Shown: in pieces, positions 49,189 through 59,155 of the stretch
Layout: each line of letters opens with the position of its first letter
How positions within the stretch are numbered: the first letter of the stretch is position 1
Origin: Shewanella ulleungensis
Lineage (GTDB): Bacteria; Pseudomonadota; Gammaproteobacteria; Enterobacterales; Shewanellaceae
Direction: 5' to 3'
DNA: 64,000 bases
Assembly: GCF_014648315.1 (NCBI RefSeq)
Contig: NZ_BMQW01000005.1
Span: 186,001 to 250,000, forward strand
The notes under the pieces: generated by a model
What the model was told of the DNA's origin: nothing
Databases searched by the model: none
What the model saw: the letters and a program-made list of their open reading frames with translations, nothing else
Translations under genes and position numbers: made by a program

Positions 49189-50979
49189 ATGAAAAAGATG
49201 AAACTTGCAGTATGTCTTGCCACATTAATGGGCACAGCAGGCTTAATGGGTAATGCTGTCGCGGCTGACAACTTAGCCGACTTCCATACAGAAAACCAAG
49301 AGTGTGATAGCTGCCATACCGCAGATGGCGAGCTATCTAATGACAGTTTAACCTATGAAAATGCCCAATGTGTATCGTGCCACGGTACATTAGCTGAAGT
49401 AGCTGAAACCACAAAACATGAACACTACAATGCCCACGCCTCTCACTTTCCTGGCGAAGTGGCTTGTACTTCATGTCATAGCGCTCACGAAAAATCGATG
49501 GTGTATTGCGACTCATGCCACAGCTTCGACTTTAACATGCCATACGCTAAGAAATGGCAACGTGACGAACCTACTATTGCTGAATTAGCCAAAGACAAAG
49601 CAGAACGTCAGGCTGCACTTGCAAGTGCTCCGCGCGACACAGTTGATGTTGTTATTGTCGGTTCAGGTGGTGCAGGTTTCTCTGCCGCAGTTGCAGCACA
49701 TGACAACGGCGCTAAAGTTATTCTTATTGAAAAAGAACCCGTTATTGGTGGTAACGCTAAGTTAGCAGCCGGCGGTATGAATGCAGCTTGGACTGACCAA
49801 CAAAAAGCCAAAAACATTACTGATAGCCCTGAAACTATGTACAAAGACACCATGAAAGGTGGCGGAGACATTAACGACCCTGCTTTAGTTAAAATCTTAA
49901 GCTCACATTCTAAAGATTCTGTTGATTGGATGACCAAAATGGGTGCCGATTTATCAGACGTCGGCATGATGGGCGGCGCCTCAGTTACACGCTCACACCG
50001 CCCAACCGGTGGTGCTGGTGTAGGTGCTCACGTTGTACAAGTACTTTACGATAATGCCGTTAAACGTAACATTGACTTACGCATGAACACTCGTGGTATC
50101 GAAGTGCTTAAAACTGATGACGGTAAAGTAAAAGGTATCCTCGTTAAAGGTATGTATAAAGGATACTACTGGGTTAAAGCTGACGCGGTAATTTTGGCAA
50201 CCGGTGGCTTCGCTAAAAATAACGAGCGTGTTTCTAAGCTAGATCCTTCATTAAAAGGCTTTATCTCTACCAACCAACCTGGTGCAGTAGGTGATGGTTT
50301 AGATGTTGCTGAAAATGCCGGTGGCGCGTTGAAAGACATGCAGTATATCCAGGCGCATCCAACACTATCTGTTAAGGGTGGTGTGATGATTACCGAAGCG
50401 GTGCGTGGTAATGGTGCGATTTTGGTTAACCGTGAAGGTAAGCGTTTCGTCAACGAAATCACTACGCGTGATAAAGCATCTGCAGCCATCTTAGAACAAA
50501 CAGGCAAAACCGCTTATTTGATTTTTGATGACTCTGTGCGCAAATCACTGTCTAAAATTAACCAATATGTCGGTTTAGGTGTCGCTCCATCGGCTGACAG
50601 CTTAGTTAAATTAGGCGAAATGGAAGGTATTGACGGTAAAGCATTAACTGAAACTGTCGCCCGCTACAATAGTTTAGTCACCAGCGGTAAGGACACTGAT
50701 TTTGAACGTCCAAATCTACCACGTGCACTAAACGAAGGTAACTACTACGCTATCGAAATCACACCTGGTGTACACCACACTATGGGTGGCGTGATGATCG
50801 ACACGAAAGCCGAAGTCATGGATGCTAAAAAACAGGTGATTCCTGGTTTATATGGCGCTGGCGAAGTCACAGGTGGTGTTCATGGAGCTAACCGTTTAGG
50901 GGGTAATGCGATTTCAGACATCATCACATTCGGTCGCTTAGCGGGTGAAGAAGCTGCAAAATATTCTAAAAAGAACTAA
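49189..50979 (+). CDS. fccA: Periplasmic tetraheme flavocytochrome c3 fumarate reductase
   Basis: 596 residues. A signal peptide (1-25, cleaved before ADNLADFH) exports it. Four CxxCH heme motifs (Cys39, Cys61, Cys93, Cys107) form the N-terminal tetraheme domain. The FAD-binding motif GSGGAG (158-163) begins the flavin domain. Catalytic residues known from the S. frigidimarina enzyme are present: Arg402 in mature numbering is Arg427 here, and His365 is His390. It is the soluble fumarate reductase for anaerobic respiration, fed by CymA. It matches the S. frigidimarina Fcc3 family throughout, with scattered substitutions. Confidence 0.99.
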   Translation: MKKMKLAVCLATLMGTAGLMGNAVAADNLADFHTENQECDSCHTADGELSNDSLTYENAQCVSCHGTLAEVAETTKHEHYNAHASHFPGEVACTSCHSAHEKSMVYCDSCHSFDFNMPYAKKWQRDEPTIAELAKDKAERQAALASAPRDTVDVVIVGSGGAGFSAAVAAHDNGAKVILIEKEPVIGGNAKLAAGGMNAAWTDQQKAKNITDSPETMYKDTMKGGGDINDPALVKILSSHSKDSVDWMTKMGADLSDVGMMGGASVTRSHRPTGGAGVGAHVVQVLYDNAVKRNIDLRMNTRGIEVLKTDDGKVKGILVKGMYKGYYWVKADAVILATGGFAKNNERVSKLDPSLKGFISTNQPGAVGDGLDVAENAGGALKDMQYIQAHPTLSVKGGVMITEAVRGNGAILVNREGKRFVNEITTRDKASAAILEQTGKTAYLIFDDSVRKSLSKINQYVGLGVAPSADSLVKLGEMEGIDGKALTETVARYNSLVTSGKDTDFERPNLPRALNEGNYYAIEITPGVHHTMGGVMIDTKAEVMDAKKQVIPGLYGAGEVTGGVHGANRLGGNAISDIITFGRLAGEEAAKYSKKN

Positions 50980-51014
50980 GCAATTTAGAATTAACTGATT
51001 TGCTAGTATCAGTG

Positions 51015-51045
51015 AAGCCACAGCCCAGTGCTGTGGCTTTTTTTA
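51015..51045 (+). terminator. Rho-independent terminator after fccA
   Basis: AAGCCACAGC pairs with GCTGTGGCTT around a five-base loop, followed by a run of Ts. Confidence 0.93.
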
Positions 51046-51069
51046 TTCAATAATACTCAGTAAAAAGAG

Positions 51070-51639
51070 TTAAACACTCAATGCCATTTTTTGTTGCTGG
51101 CGCCAATGAGACTGCATAACGGGGATAGTAAAGCCATAGCACAACACCACGATTAACGGTTGAATTTGAAAGCTCAATTCAGGCCATAACTGAAAAGCAA
51201 CCACACAGGCAATAGTGCGAACAATAGCATGTACTATGGCAATTTTTTGCGCAGCTATCACGCCATGGACTAACCACATTAAGCCTGTTTGAATCGCTAA
51301 CACAAAAGGGAGTGCAAGATAGTTTTCCATAAAAAATGGAATGCTAATACCAAAGGTTAAAAAGCTCATCCCTACCGCGGCTAAAAACACATTGTCGAAC
51401 CAATTTCGATTAGCCACTTTCTTAAAACCAAAGCCTTCCCCCGTTAGCTTAGATACCCCCATGGCCAAATACACAATTGAGCCTGTACCGATAAAAATTG
51501 CCATTACCATTTGTGAGGCGGGTAACATAAAACTTAAAGCAAATAAAATACTCCAAACAATCATGCCAGATAAGGGCATAGCTAAAGCACGTTGCTGACG
51601 GTATTCAATTAACTGTTGATCCAATGATTTATGTTGCAT
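51070..51639 (-). CDS. Multi-spanning membrane protein, unknown
   Basis: 189 residues from the ATG at 51639, which has a perfect AAGGAGG ribosome site; the longer frame to 51726 lacks one. Six hydrophobic segments, with a conserved-looking PLSGMIVWSILFALS start and GTGSIVYLAMGVSKL. It loosely resembles the DUF7010 membrane proteins, but I am not sure. Convergent with fccA. Confidence 0.75.
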   Translation of the reverse strand: MQHKSLDQQLIEYRQQRALAMPLSGMIVWSILFALSFMLPASQMVMAIFIGTGSIVYLAMGVSKLTGEGFGFKKVANRNWFDNVFLAAVGMSFLTFGISIPFFMENYLALPFVLAIQTGLMWLVHGVIAAQKIAIVHAIVRTIACVVAFQLWPELSFQIQPLIVVLCYGFTIPVMQSHWRQQQKMALSV

Positions 51640-51769
51640 GATAAAGCCTCCTTGTTGGTATGGATTTATTATCAGCAAAACACTAATCGAGCAGTAGTGT
51701 GCTTTGTCAGCAATAAGCAATGACAAATGTCATTTGCTGCAGTGAGCTTAAAGCAGAGTTTTAACCATC

Positions 51770-51793
51770 AAAAAGAGCACCTAAGTGCTCTTC
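51770..51793 (-). terminator. Rho-independent terminator after DUF1499 gene
   Basis: On the minus strand AGAGCAC pairs with GTGCTCT around four bases and is followed by TTTTTGATG. Lies 40 bp past the DUF1499 stop. Confidence 0.8.
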
Positions 51794-51828
51794 TTTAACA
51801 AACCTGGTGCATTCATCTCCTGCAACAG

Positions 51829-52587
51829 CTATAACGATTCAGCAAATCGCTCACTAAACTCTTGAATACGCTTTGCATTTACACCCGCATCGCCAATACC
51901 TATGCGTGATACGCTGCGTAAATCAATACGGCTACCCTGCTCTATTCTCGTCACCACGACAACAATATCGTCAGCAAAATTGAAAAATGGCGTTCTCGCG
52001 GTCGCCTCAAACCGCAGCGTTTTAGGCTGTTGGTCTACAATCACCCAGTCCATTGCTTTAGCAGCATCAAGGGCTTTTGCAAACGCAGCCTCAGCGGGTA
52101 AATTCGACTGTATCGGTTGAATATCAGGATAGGCTTGCAACTGCTGCGCGGCAATGTCGGCCCCGCCATACACTAAAGTATTTTTAGCACCGATTCGGCT
52201 GTCGGTTAAAAACTCAAATTGCGGAGGACTCTGTGTGTCTGTCGTAATGTCATGGATCGGTGGGTACTTTACCGGCTCGATAATGAGCCCCTTCAACATG
52301 GGCGACAACATCGCGATCCCCAATAGTAATGCTACGACTGACTTTGCGGTACCGCGTGTTTTAGGGTTATCAGTCTTCATCATCATACCGCTGACTAAAC
52401 TCATTAGCGCCAATGCCACCACCATATATCCGAGCACATTATGGTATTTACGACTCGCAATAAAGCCCGTTATCGGGTCCCACAGCCCCATAGACGAACC
52501 AAACACCATCACACCAGCGGCGATTACCGCAACCAATGCAACCACCAACGCAATAGTACTAATAACATTTTTTTGCATTACATCCAT
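51829..52587 (-). CDS. DUF1499 domain membrane protein
   Basis: 252 residues. Three N-terminal membrane segments (about 8-30, 49-68, 81-100) are followed by a DUF1499 domain (about 110-252) with the family pattern RFEATARTPFFNFADDIVVV and RIDLRSVSRIGIGDAGVNAK. Function unknown; DUF1499 proteins are widespread in proteobacteria. Divergent from the DUF2798 gene. Confidence 0.88.
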   Translation of the reverse strand: MDVMQKNVISTIALVVALVAVIAAGVMVFGSSMGLWDPITGFIASRKYHNVLGYMVVALALMSLVSGMMMKTDNPKTRGTAKSVVALLLGIAMLSPMLKGLIIEPVKYPPIHDITTDTQSPPQFEFLTDSRIGAKNTLVYGGADIAAQQLQAYPDIQPIQSNLPAEAAFAKALDAAKAMDWVIVDQQPKTLRFEATARTPFFNFADDIVVVVTRIEQGSRIDLRSVSRIGIGDAGVNAKRIQEFSERFAESL

Positions 52588-52709
52588 CCTGTAAAAAAAT
52601 CATGATTATTGTCTATATTGACCTACGTTTATGAGAAAAAATTTCTACTCTCATAAGAAAAATCATTCAAGTATCGCATAGCCTAACAAAACCAACCTCA
52701 CACCCAAAC

Positions 52710-52754
52710 TAGTTGACACAATCAACCAAGTGCAATATAGTTGACAAAATCTAC
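52710..52754 (+). promoter_or_regulatory. Sigma-70 promoter overlapped by two operator-like repeats
   Basis: TTGACA (52713-52718), 17 bp, then TATAGT (52736-52741) is a near-consensus promoter. TAGTTGACANAATCNAC occurs twice, at 52710-52726 (over the -35) and 52738-52754 (over the -10 end), 28 bp apart. Each copy has dyad symmetry GTTGA-N5-TCNAC. This is the layout of a repressor that blocks the promoter. Confidence 0.65.
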
Positions 52755-52791
52755 TATATAATTACCTTATTTTAAAGACTTGAGAATCATA

Positions 52792-53283
52792 ATGCACTCA
52801 CAAACAGTTACCACATTGCCCATGCTTAATCCTAAAAAAACGCCATTGGCGTACAAAATCCTCGTGGTAATGGCAATGATGATTTTAATGGGCGGTTCGT
52901 TAATCGGTTTAATGACATACATCAATATTGGATTTAGCGAGACGTTTTTCAATGATTGGTTAACATCATTTCTACTTGCTGCAGTAACCGTAATGCCTGC
53001 GGGGTTTATCTTAATGGCTGTATTAACTCAAATTGTTGAAAAATGGCTGCCCGATACCAGTGAGAAAAAGCGCAACATTATTGTCGGGCTGTTTATGGCG
53101 TTTACCATGGAATCTGCAATGGCACTGTCTACTTCGATTAATAACATGGGTTTTAACAGTTATTCTGCACTGTTTAGCCACTGGCTTGATGCGCTACTCG
53201 CCGCGCTGCCATTAGGCTTAACGTTAATGGTAATCACATCATTAACCATAAAACCTAAAATTGAACGATTTTTAAAAAGTTAA
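52792..53283 (+). CDS. DUF2798 membrane protein (two repeats)
   Basis: 163 residues from the ATG at 52792. Four hydrophobic segments form two related halves, each of the DUF2798 type (TSFLLAAVTVMPAGFILMAV and ALLAALPLGLTLMVITSL). Function unknown. It is followed after 33 bp by the DUF3861 gene, likely one operon. Confidence 0.8.
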   Translation: MHSQTVTTLPMLNPKKTPLAYKILVVMAMMILMGGSLIGLMTYINIGFSETFFNDWLTSFLLAAVTVMPAGFILMAVLTQIVEKWLPDTSEKKRNIIVGLFMAFTMESAMALSTSINNMGFNSYSALFSHWLDALLAALPLGLTLMVITSLTIKPKIERFLKS

Positions 53284-53316
53284 CTTATTTACCCATAACT
53301 TATTGAGGAATTCAGC

Positions 53317-53613
53317 ATGAGCAAAGAAAACCAATATCGAATTACCGTCGAGCAAATTCATCCAGATAACGAAGCAGCTCAACCATTACAGTTTGAATTC
53401 CAAGACCGAGAAGATCTGTTTAAACTCGTTGAGAACCTTAAAAAAGGCAGTGGACTCCCGGAGTCAGAAGCCACTATCTTAAGTGTTGGTTTACGTTTGT
53501 TAGGCCCATTAATGATGCAAAACCGTAAACACCCGCTGTTTATTGATTTTATGCCTCACTTTAAAACCTTTATGCAAAACTTAAAAACCACCATTAAAAG
53601 TATACTGAGTTAA
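53317..53613 (+). CDS. DUF3861 protein
   Basis: 98 residues, cytoplasmic. Opening YRITVEQIHPDNEAAQPLQF and the following EFQDREDLFKLVENL fit the DUF3861 family. The ribosome site is TGAGGA. Function unknown; co-transcribed with the DUF2798 gene. Confidence 0.85.
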   Translation: MSKENQYRITVEQIHPDNEAAQPLQFEFQDREDLFKLVENLKKGSGLPESEATILSVGLRLLGPLMMQNRKHPLFIDFMPHFKTFMQNLKTTIKSILS

Positions 53614-53666
53614 TCGTTCATTATTTATGGCTAAATACTCAGTATTGAACACTATACCCCACGGGT

Positions 53667-55247
53667 TTATACCAACATAAACCCTGCATAGGGGTCTATA
53701 TCCAAACGGCGCATGGTACGAATGAGGTTGCTTCGGTCAAGTTTTAACGTTCTGGCTACCGCAGCTAAATTGCCCCGCTCCTTAGCTAATACCGCTTGAA
53801 TCACTTGGCGTTGGTATTCATCGGTTGCATTGCGTAGTCCGTAGGTTTCTATATCTGCAAATTCGATTGTTGAAGGAGTATCTTCGCTGTGCGCTTTGGT
53901 TAATTCGGATGTGACTTGAGATTGTTGTGTCGTAAACTCCATTCCAAGATGAGCACAATTGATACTGATAATGCTGGCATGACGACCTTGTTCGCTTATC
54001 GCCCTTAATGCTGCTCGGCTCAATAGATGCTCTAATTCACGTACATTGCCAGGCCAATCATAATGCATAAGCTGTTCTATCGCTGTTTGCTGTAATCTCA
54101 GTTTGGTGACGCCCAATTGATGCTGACATTTTTCTAAGAAATAACCCGCGAGTAAAATCACGTCTTTACCACGTTCGCGTAACGGCGGCACAGGTAAAGG
54201 ATAAACACTCAAACGATGATACAAGTCTGCCCTAAAACGCCCTTCTTTAACTTCTTGCTGTAAATGACGATTCGTTGCCGCAACAATCCTGACATCGACC
54301 ACAATAATATTGTCACTGCCGACGCGTTGGATTTCGCCATTTTGCAGTGTTCGTAATAGCTTAGCCTGTACCGCTAGTGGCAATTCGCCCACTTCATCTA
54401 AAAATAGCGTGCCACCATCAGCCAGTTCAAAACGACCACAGCGATCACTTACCGCCCCAGAAAACGCACCTTTAACATGACCAAACAACTCGCTTTCGAC
54501 AATACTCTCAGGCAATGCAGCACAATTAATTTGCACTAAAGGCTGTAAATTACGCCGTGATTGCTGATGAATACTCTTCGCGACTAACTCTTTGCCCACA
54601 CCAGTTTCCCCCGAAATCAGCACAGATAAATCACTGCTGGCTACGGTATCAATATCGGCTTGTAATGCGTTTATCGCCACACTCTTGCCAATAATAGTTG
54701 AGGGTCCTAAGCTTGCCTGAGCAACTTGATGACTTTGCTCAACCTTGGCCTCAAGTGCCTCAATATATTCGCTGGTTTTAATCGCTGCTGCCACCCCTGC
54801 AATATATGCTCGGGTTTCTGTTGGATTAAGAGCATCAAAGCTGCCCGCCTGCATCGCATCAAGGGTGAGTACGCCCCACACTTTGCCATCAACATAAATA
54901 GTGCTGCCCATACAATCATGTACATGCAATTGCTCACTGCCATCATCAACCAAACCATCATAAGGATCGGCAAGGCTGGAGTCGGCATCAAAACGGGTAA
55001 TGTATGGGCTGGCGAGTATTTGCTGTAATCGTGGATGATGATGAATAGAAAATTGTCGAGCAAGCGCTTCTTGTTTTAGCCCAACCACTGCCACTGGCAC
55101 TAAGTAATCCTGCTTGAGTTTTAATAAAGCCACAGCATCACAAGGAATAGCGCGTTGAATCGCTTTAATGAGTCGTAAATAACGCTCCGATTTAACCAAG
55201 TCGCGATTTAAATCTTCTACAATATCAATGAAAGGAGAAATATTCAT
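53667..55247 (-). CDS. norR: Nitric-oxide-responsive activator NorR
   Basis: 526 residues. An N-terminal GAF domain (about 1-170) binds NO at a non-heme iron. The AAA+ domain has GETGVGKE and the sigma-54 loop GAFSGA in ELFGHVKGAFSGA. The C-terminus has a Fis-type helix-turn-helix (RGNLAAVARTLKLDRSNLIR). It is divergent from hmp with three NorR boxes between them. It activates NO detoxification genes with sigma-54 RNA polymerase. Confidence 0.96.
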   Translation of the reverse strand: MNISPFIDIVEDLNRDLVKSERYLRLIKAIQRAIPCDAVALLKLKQDYLVPVAVVGLKQEALARQFSIHHHPRLQQILASPYITRFDADSSLADPYDGLVDDGSEQLHVHDCMGSTIYVDGKVWGVLTLDAMQAGSFDALNPTETRAYIAGVAAAIKTSEYIEALEAKVEQSHQVAQASLGPSTIIGKSVAINALQADIDTVASSDLSVLISGETGVGKELVAKSIHQQSRRNLQPLVQINCAALPESIVESELFGHVKGAFSGAVSDRCGRFELADGGTLFLDEVGELPLAVQAKLLRTLQNGEIQRVGSDNIIVVDVRIVAATNRHLQQEVKEGRFRADLYHRLSVYPLPVPPLRERGKDVILLAGYFLEKCQHQLGVTKLRLQQTAIEQLMHYDWPGNVRELEHLLSRAALRAISEQGRHASIISINCAHLGMEFTTQQSQVTSELTKAHSEDTPSTIEFADIETYGLRNATDEYQRQVIQAVLAKERGNLAAVARTLKLDRSNLIRTMRRLDIDPYAGFMLV

Positions 55248-55252
55248 AGTAA

Positions 55253-55310
55253 GTCAAATTAACCCAATTTAGGTTAATTTGACACACTTGTTGATCTAGG
55301 TCAATTTAAC
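55253..55310. promoter_or_regulatory. Three NorR binding sites
   Basis: Three copies of GT-N7-AC with a matching core: GTCAAATTAAC (55253-55263), GTTAATTTGAC (55273-55283) and GTCAATTTAAC (55300-55310). E. coli norR-norVW also has three GT-N7-AC sites upstream of a sigma-54 promoter. Confidence 0.85.
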
Positions 55311-55351
55311 CTTTAAGTATATTTTTATATATAAAACAATTGCATAAATAT

Positions 55352-55367
55352 TGGCACATTATGTGTA
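55352..55367 (+). promoter_or_regulatory. Sigma-54 promoter of hmp
   Basis: TGGCAC-ATTAT-GTGTA fits TGGCAC-N5-TTGCA with the -24 element exact and three of five -12 bases. It lies 42 bp downstream of the last NorR site and 65 bp before the hmp start. Confidence 0.75.
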
Positions 55368-55431
55368 TCACAAGAGTATCGCAGATAAACAATTGAAGTT
55401 TATCGCAATTTAATCCCAAAAGGACTCATCA

Positions 55432-56613
55432 ATGTTAGATACTGCAACTGTACAAATTATTAAAGCCACAGTGCCAGCACTGCAAATTTACGCTAATGAC
55501 ATCACTAGCCATTTTTATCCTTTATTGTTTGCTCAGCACCCTGAAGTGCTACCTTTTTTTAATCAAACGAACCAAGACAAAGGCACGCAACCTAAAGCAT
55601 TAGCAAACGCAGTGATTGCCTATGGCGCCAATATTGATGAGCTAGGTAACTTAAGCGATGCCGTGAGTAAAATTGTTCAGAAACATACTGCATTAGGTAT
55701 TTTACCTGAGCAATACGACGCAGTGGGCAGCTGTTTATTACAAGCCATTAAAGCCGTATTAGGTGATGCCGCCACAGATGAAGTGATTGATGCATGGGCC
55801 AAAGCATACGGCCAATTAGCCAATATCTTGATTGCTGCAGAAGAGTCTATTTACACGGCCAACGAGCAAAAAGAAGGTAGCTGGCGCGGCGAGCGTGAGT
55901 TCATTTTAGTGAAACGTGAAGATGAAAGCTCACTTATCACCTCGTTTTACTTTCAGCCTTTTGATAACCAAGGCTTACCCGATTTTGAAGCGGGACAATT
56001 TATAACAATCGTGTTTGACGATCTTGATGGCGTTGCGATGCGTCGTAATTACAGCTTGTCAGATGCTGCAGGCAAAGATTATCTCAGAATTAGCGTCAAA
56101 CGAGAGCCAAATGGCATAGTATCCAGCCATTTACATAACAATATTCAACTTGGTGATAAAGTGAAGTTACGCGCACCAAGCGGTGACTTTATCTTACGTA
56201 AAAATGCAAAACCATTAGTGTTGCTCACTGGCGGTGTCGGGATTACTCCAGCCATCAGCATGCTAAACACTGAAGCAGAATCTGGCCGTGACATTCGCTT
56301 TATTCATGCCGCGATTAACAGCGAAGTACACGCCTTTAAACAGCACGTAGATGAACTTGCCGCAGTCAACAGCAATATCAAGCCGCTCTATATTTACAGC
56401 CAGCCAGAAGCACAATGCCAACCGCATGTTACAGGATTTATTGACGCCACAATAATTGAAGCTCAATTGCCAGCAGACCGAGATGTAGAGTTTTATTTGC
56501 TCGGCCCCGTTGGATTTATGAAAGTCGCGTTAGCTATCGCCACCAGCTTAGGTGTTCCGGCGAACCAAATTCATTATGAGTTCTTTGGCCCAGCTGAATC
56601 ATTAACCGCTTAA
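55432..56613 (+). CDS. hmp: Nitric oxide dioxygenase (flavohemoprotein Hmp)
   Basis: 393 residues. The N-terminal globin domain (1-140) has the proximal His in VQKHTALGI. The FAD/NAD(P) ferredoxin-reductase domain follows (from about 150), with MRRNYSLSD for FAD and VLLTGGVGITPAISML for NAD. It converts NO and O2 to nitrate with NADH. Under NorR control by position. Confidence 0.97.
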   Translation: MLDTATVQIIKATVPALQIYANDITSHFYPLLFAQHPEVLPFFNQTNQDKGTQPKALANAVIAYGANIDELGNLSDAVSKIVQKHTALGILPEQYDAVGSCLLQAIKAVLGDAATDEVIDAWAKAYGQLANILIAAEESIYTANEQKEGSWRGEREFILVKREDESSLITSFYFQPFDNQGLPDFEAGQFITIVFDDLDGVAMRRNYSLSDAAGKDYLRISVKREPNGIVSSHLHNNIQLGDKVKLRAPSGDFILRKNAKPLVLLTGGVGITPAISMLNTEAESGRDIRFIHAAINSEVHAFKQHVDELAAVNSNIKPLYIYSQPEAQCQPHVTGFIDATIIEAQLPADRDVEFYLLGPVGFMKVALAIATSLGVPANQIHYEFFGPAESLTA

Positions 56614-56654
56614 CTGAGCCACAGCATCAACACTTGAGTTTGAGCGAAGAGATC

Positions 56655-56690
56655 AAAAAAGCCCTGACATTACTGTCAGGGCTTTTTATT
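56655..56690 (+). terminator. Rho-independent terminator after hmp
   Basis: AAAAAAGCCCTGACA (56655-56669) pairs with TGTCAGGGCTTTTT (56674-56687). Bidirectional with the convergent ssb. Confidence 0.92.
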
Positions 56691-56721
56691 AACATTCTAA
56701 ACTCAGAGCTAAGCCTCCGGG

Positions 56722-57462
56722 CTAGAACGGAATATCGTCATCCCAACCTTCATCCAAATCTGGAGTGAAGTTTTGTGCAGGCTGTGGCGCTGGGCGTTGA
56801 GCCGGTGCATTTTGTGGTTGGAAATTACCTTGTGGAGCAGCAGGCTTAGGTGCATAAGCAGGAGCTTGTTGCGCTGGAGCTGGCTGCTGATAACCACCTT
56901 GTTGACCAGCATTTGACTGACCTTGGTAAGTATTGGTATTTCCTGCCGGTGCAGCTTGGTTATACTGCGGACGTGGCGCAGGAGCAGCACCTGATGCGGC
57001 AGGAGCCGGACGAGATGGCTGACCCATACTTTGCTGACCCTGGCTTGGGTTTTGGTTGTACTGGCCTTGGCCTTGGCTTTGATTGTACTGACCTTGACCA
57101 CCTGCGTTATCACCACCGGCATTACGACCGTCTAGCATTTGCATTTCCATCGCATTGATTTCGGTTTTATAACGATCTTGACCAGTAGCCTGATCCTGCC
57201 ATTTGCTGGTCTGCAATTTACCTTCTAGGTAAACTTTAGAGCCTTTCTTTAAATACTCACCAGCAATTTCAGCAAGACGACGGTACATCACAATATTGTG
57301 CCATTCAGTGCGCTCTTGCACTTGACCTTGTTGGTCTTTCCACGACTCACTTGTCGCTATTGTAAAGTTGGCTACGGCATTGCCGTTTGGCATGTAACGA
57401 ACCTCAGGATCTTTACCTAAGTTACCGACCAAAATCACTTTATTCACACCACGACTAGCCAT
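56722..57462 (-). CDS. ssb: Single-stranded DNA-binding protein
   Basis: 246 residues. The OB fold (1-110) begins [21 protein letters not shown] very long Gln-, Pro- and Gly-rich linker (about 115-235) follows, and the protein ends with the protein-interaction tip DDDIPF. The linker is longer than in E. coli SSB (178 aa), as is usual in Shewanella and Vibrio. Confidence 0.98.
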   Translation of the reverse strand: MASRGVNKVILVGNLGKDPEVRYMPNGNAVANFTIATSESWKDQQGQVQERTEWHNIVMYRRLAEIAGEYLKKGSKVYLEGKLQTSKWQDQATGQDRYKTEINAMEMQMLDGRNAGGDNAGGQGQYNQSQGQGQYNQNPSQGQQSMGQPSRPAPAASGAAPAPRPQYNQAAPAGNTNTYQGQSNAGQQGGYQQPAPAQQAPAYAPKPAAPQGNFQPQNAPAQRPAPQPAQNFTPDLDEGWDDDIPF

Positions 57463-57541
57463 CGAAATCTCCTGAGATTTTTATCTGTTTACTTTATCTG
57501 AATTTATTTAATCTGAATTCTAACGAAATGATCTACACGAC

Positions 57542-58909
57542 CTATTGTACAGAGCCTAACACAGCTCGCGCTTCGCTTAAATTGAATTTATCATCGGCCT
57601 TTAAATAAGCGACCTTCTCTTCTAACACTACAATGGCTTCAACTACACCCGCCAATTGCGATAATTCGGTGGCCATAATTTGTGCATCATTTTTATCTTT
57701 TATATTGGCTTCAAGGGTATAGCTTTTTAACAACACAGGCTTTTGCATACCTATCGTTAATAACAACCACACAAACATCAGTCCTAAAGCTACAAAAAAT
57801 ACCCCTGAGGCTCCCACTAATTGATACGCTCCACCGCCTAACATACCACCACAAAATGCACCTAAAAATTGACTGGTGGAATACACGCCCATCGCGGAAC
57901 CTTTTTCACCGACAGGGCAAAATTTAGCAATTAAACTTGGCAGCGAGGCTTCAAGGTAATTAAAACCAGTAAAAAATAGCACAACAGCAGCGCTTAGCAT
58001 CCAAATATTGTCCGCAAAAATCCCCATGATGGCCAAGGCCAACATCATAATCATAAGTGACAATTGAAACATGGTTTTGGTGTTATTACGCTTAACGCCA
58101 ATAATGATGAGTGGCACCATTAAAAAGAATGCGCCAACAAATGCAGGGAAATACAGCATCCAATGCTTTTCTTTTATTAAACCGGCATCGACTAAATCTA
58201 GCGGTAAAGCAACAAACACGGCAGTTAATACTAAATGCAAAATAAAAATACCAGCATCTAAACGGAATAACTGCGGGTCTAATAACATGCGCTTTAATTT
58301 AGTTGGAGTGGCAACTGTGTCACCTTTAGGCGCTTGAGTAATAGGATTAGGTACAAAAAATTGCACTATCAACATACCTACTACCGCGAGCACAGCTGTT
58401 AAGAAAAACAGCCCGGTTAAGCCCATGTATTGCGCCACAATCGGCCCAACAAGCAGCGACAATGCAAAAGAAAAACCGATACACATGCCTATTACGGCCA
58501 TCACTTTAGTGCGTTGTTCGTCGCGGGTTAAATCAGCGGCTAAAGCTAACACGGCGGCAGCAATAGCTCCCATACCTTGTACAGCACGGCCAAACACAAC
58601 ACCGTAAATATGATCAGACGAGGCAGCAATTAAGCTACCAATGGCAAATAGCACCAAACCGCCTAAAATAATCGGCTTACGACCATACTTGTCTGACAAA
58701 ATCCCCATTGGGATTTGCAGCACAGCCTGAGTGAGTCCATAAGCACCAATAGCAATACCCACCCATAACGGTGAAAAGCCTTCTAGGTGCTGACCATACA
58801 ACGCGAAGACAGGCATGATCATAAACAGCCCCATCATTCGTAAACCAAATACGCTGGCTAACGAAAAAGCGACTTTTTTCTCTATACCTGACAGTCCATT
58901 ACCGGCCAT
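57542..58909 (-). CDS. yajR: MFS transporter, YajR type
   Basis: 455 residues from the ATG at 58909 with a GAAGGGC ribosome site; an in-frame ATG 9 codons upstream is less likely. Twelve membrane segments with the MFS motif A GILSDKYGRKPII. The last 65 residues form an extra soluble alpha-beta domain (NIKDKNDAQIMATELSQLAG, VVLEEKVAYLKADDK), the hallmark YAM domain of E. coli YajR. Substrate unknown. Genomically beside ssb and uvrA, a common arrangement. Confidence 0.9.
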   Translation of the reverse strand: MAGNGLSGIEKKVAFSLASVFGLRMMGLFMIMPVFALYGQHLEGFSPLWVGIAIGAYGLTQAVLQIPMGILSDKYGRKPIILGGLVLFAIGSLIAASSDHIYGVVFGRAVQGMGAIAAAVLALAADLTRDEQRTKVMAVIGMCIGFSFALSLLVGPIVAQYMGLTGLFFLTAVLAVVGMLIVQFFVPNPITQAPKGDTVATPTKLKRMLLDPQLFRLDAGIFILHLVLTAVFVALPLDLVDAGLIKEKHWMLYFPAFVGAFFLMVPLIIIGVKRNNTKTMFQLSLMIMMLALAIMGIFADNIWMLSAAVVLFFTGFNYLEASLPSLIAKFCPVGEKGSAMGVYSTSQFLGAFCGGMLGGGAYQLVGASGVFFVALGLMFVWLLLTIGMQKPVLLKSYTLEANIKDKNDAQIMATELSQLAGVVEAIVVLEEKVAYLKADDKFNLSEARAVLGSVQ

Positions 58910-59155
58910 GCAATTGCCCTTCGAAAAATGATTCAATGAAACGATTAGCTGCGCATATTATCACAGCGCCATAAATTAGCTCAAAAGGAAATCGTAGTTT
59001 GCGACCTATGCTTCATTTAGTTCATGATTTACTAAACTTAATCGCTCATTAATCCGTACTGTTAAAATCATTCTTAACAAAATTGATCTGAAGTACATCC
59101 ATATCTATGCGATACTGATCATCGTTTTGTTTACACTAGTCATAGAGCGAGATAG

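Noticed and set aside
59000..59155. LexA (SOS) box before uvrA
   Set aside because: I found no CTGT-N8-ACAG-type site in the region; the partial matches were too weak.
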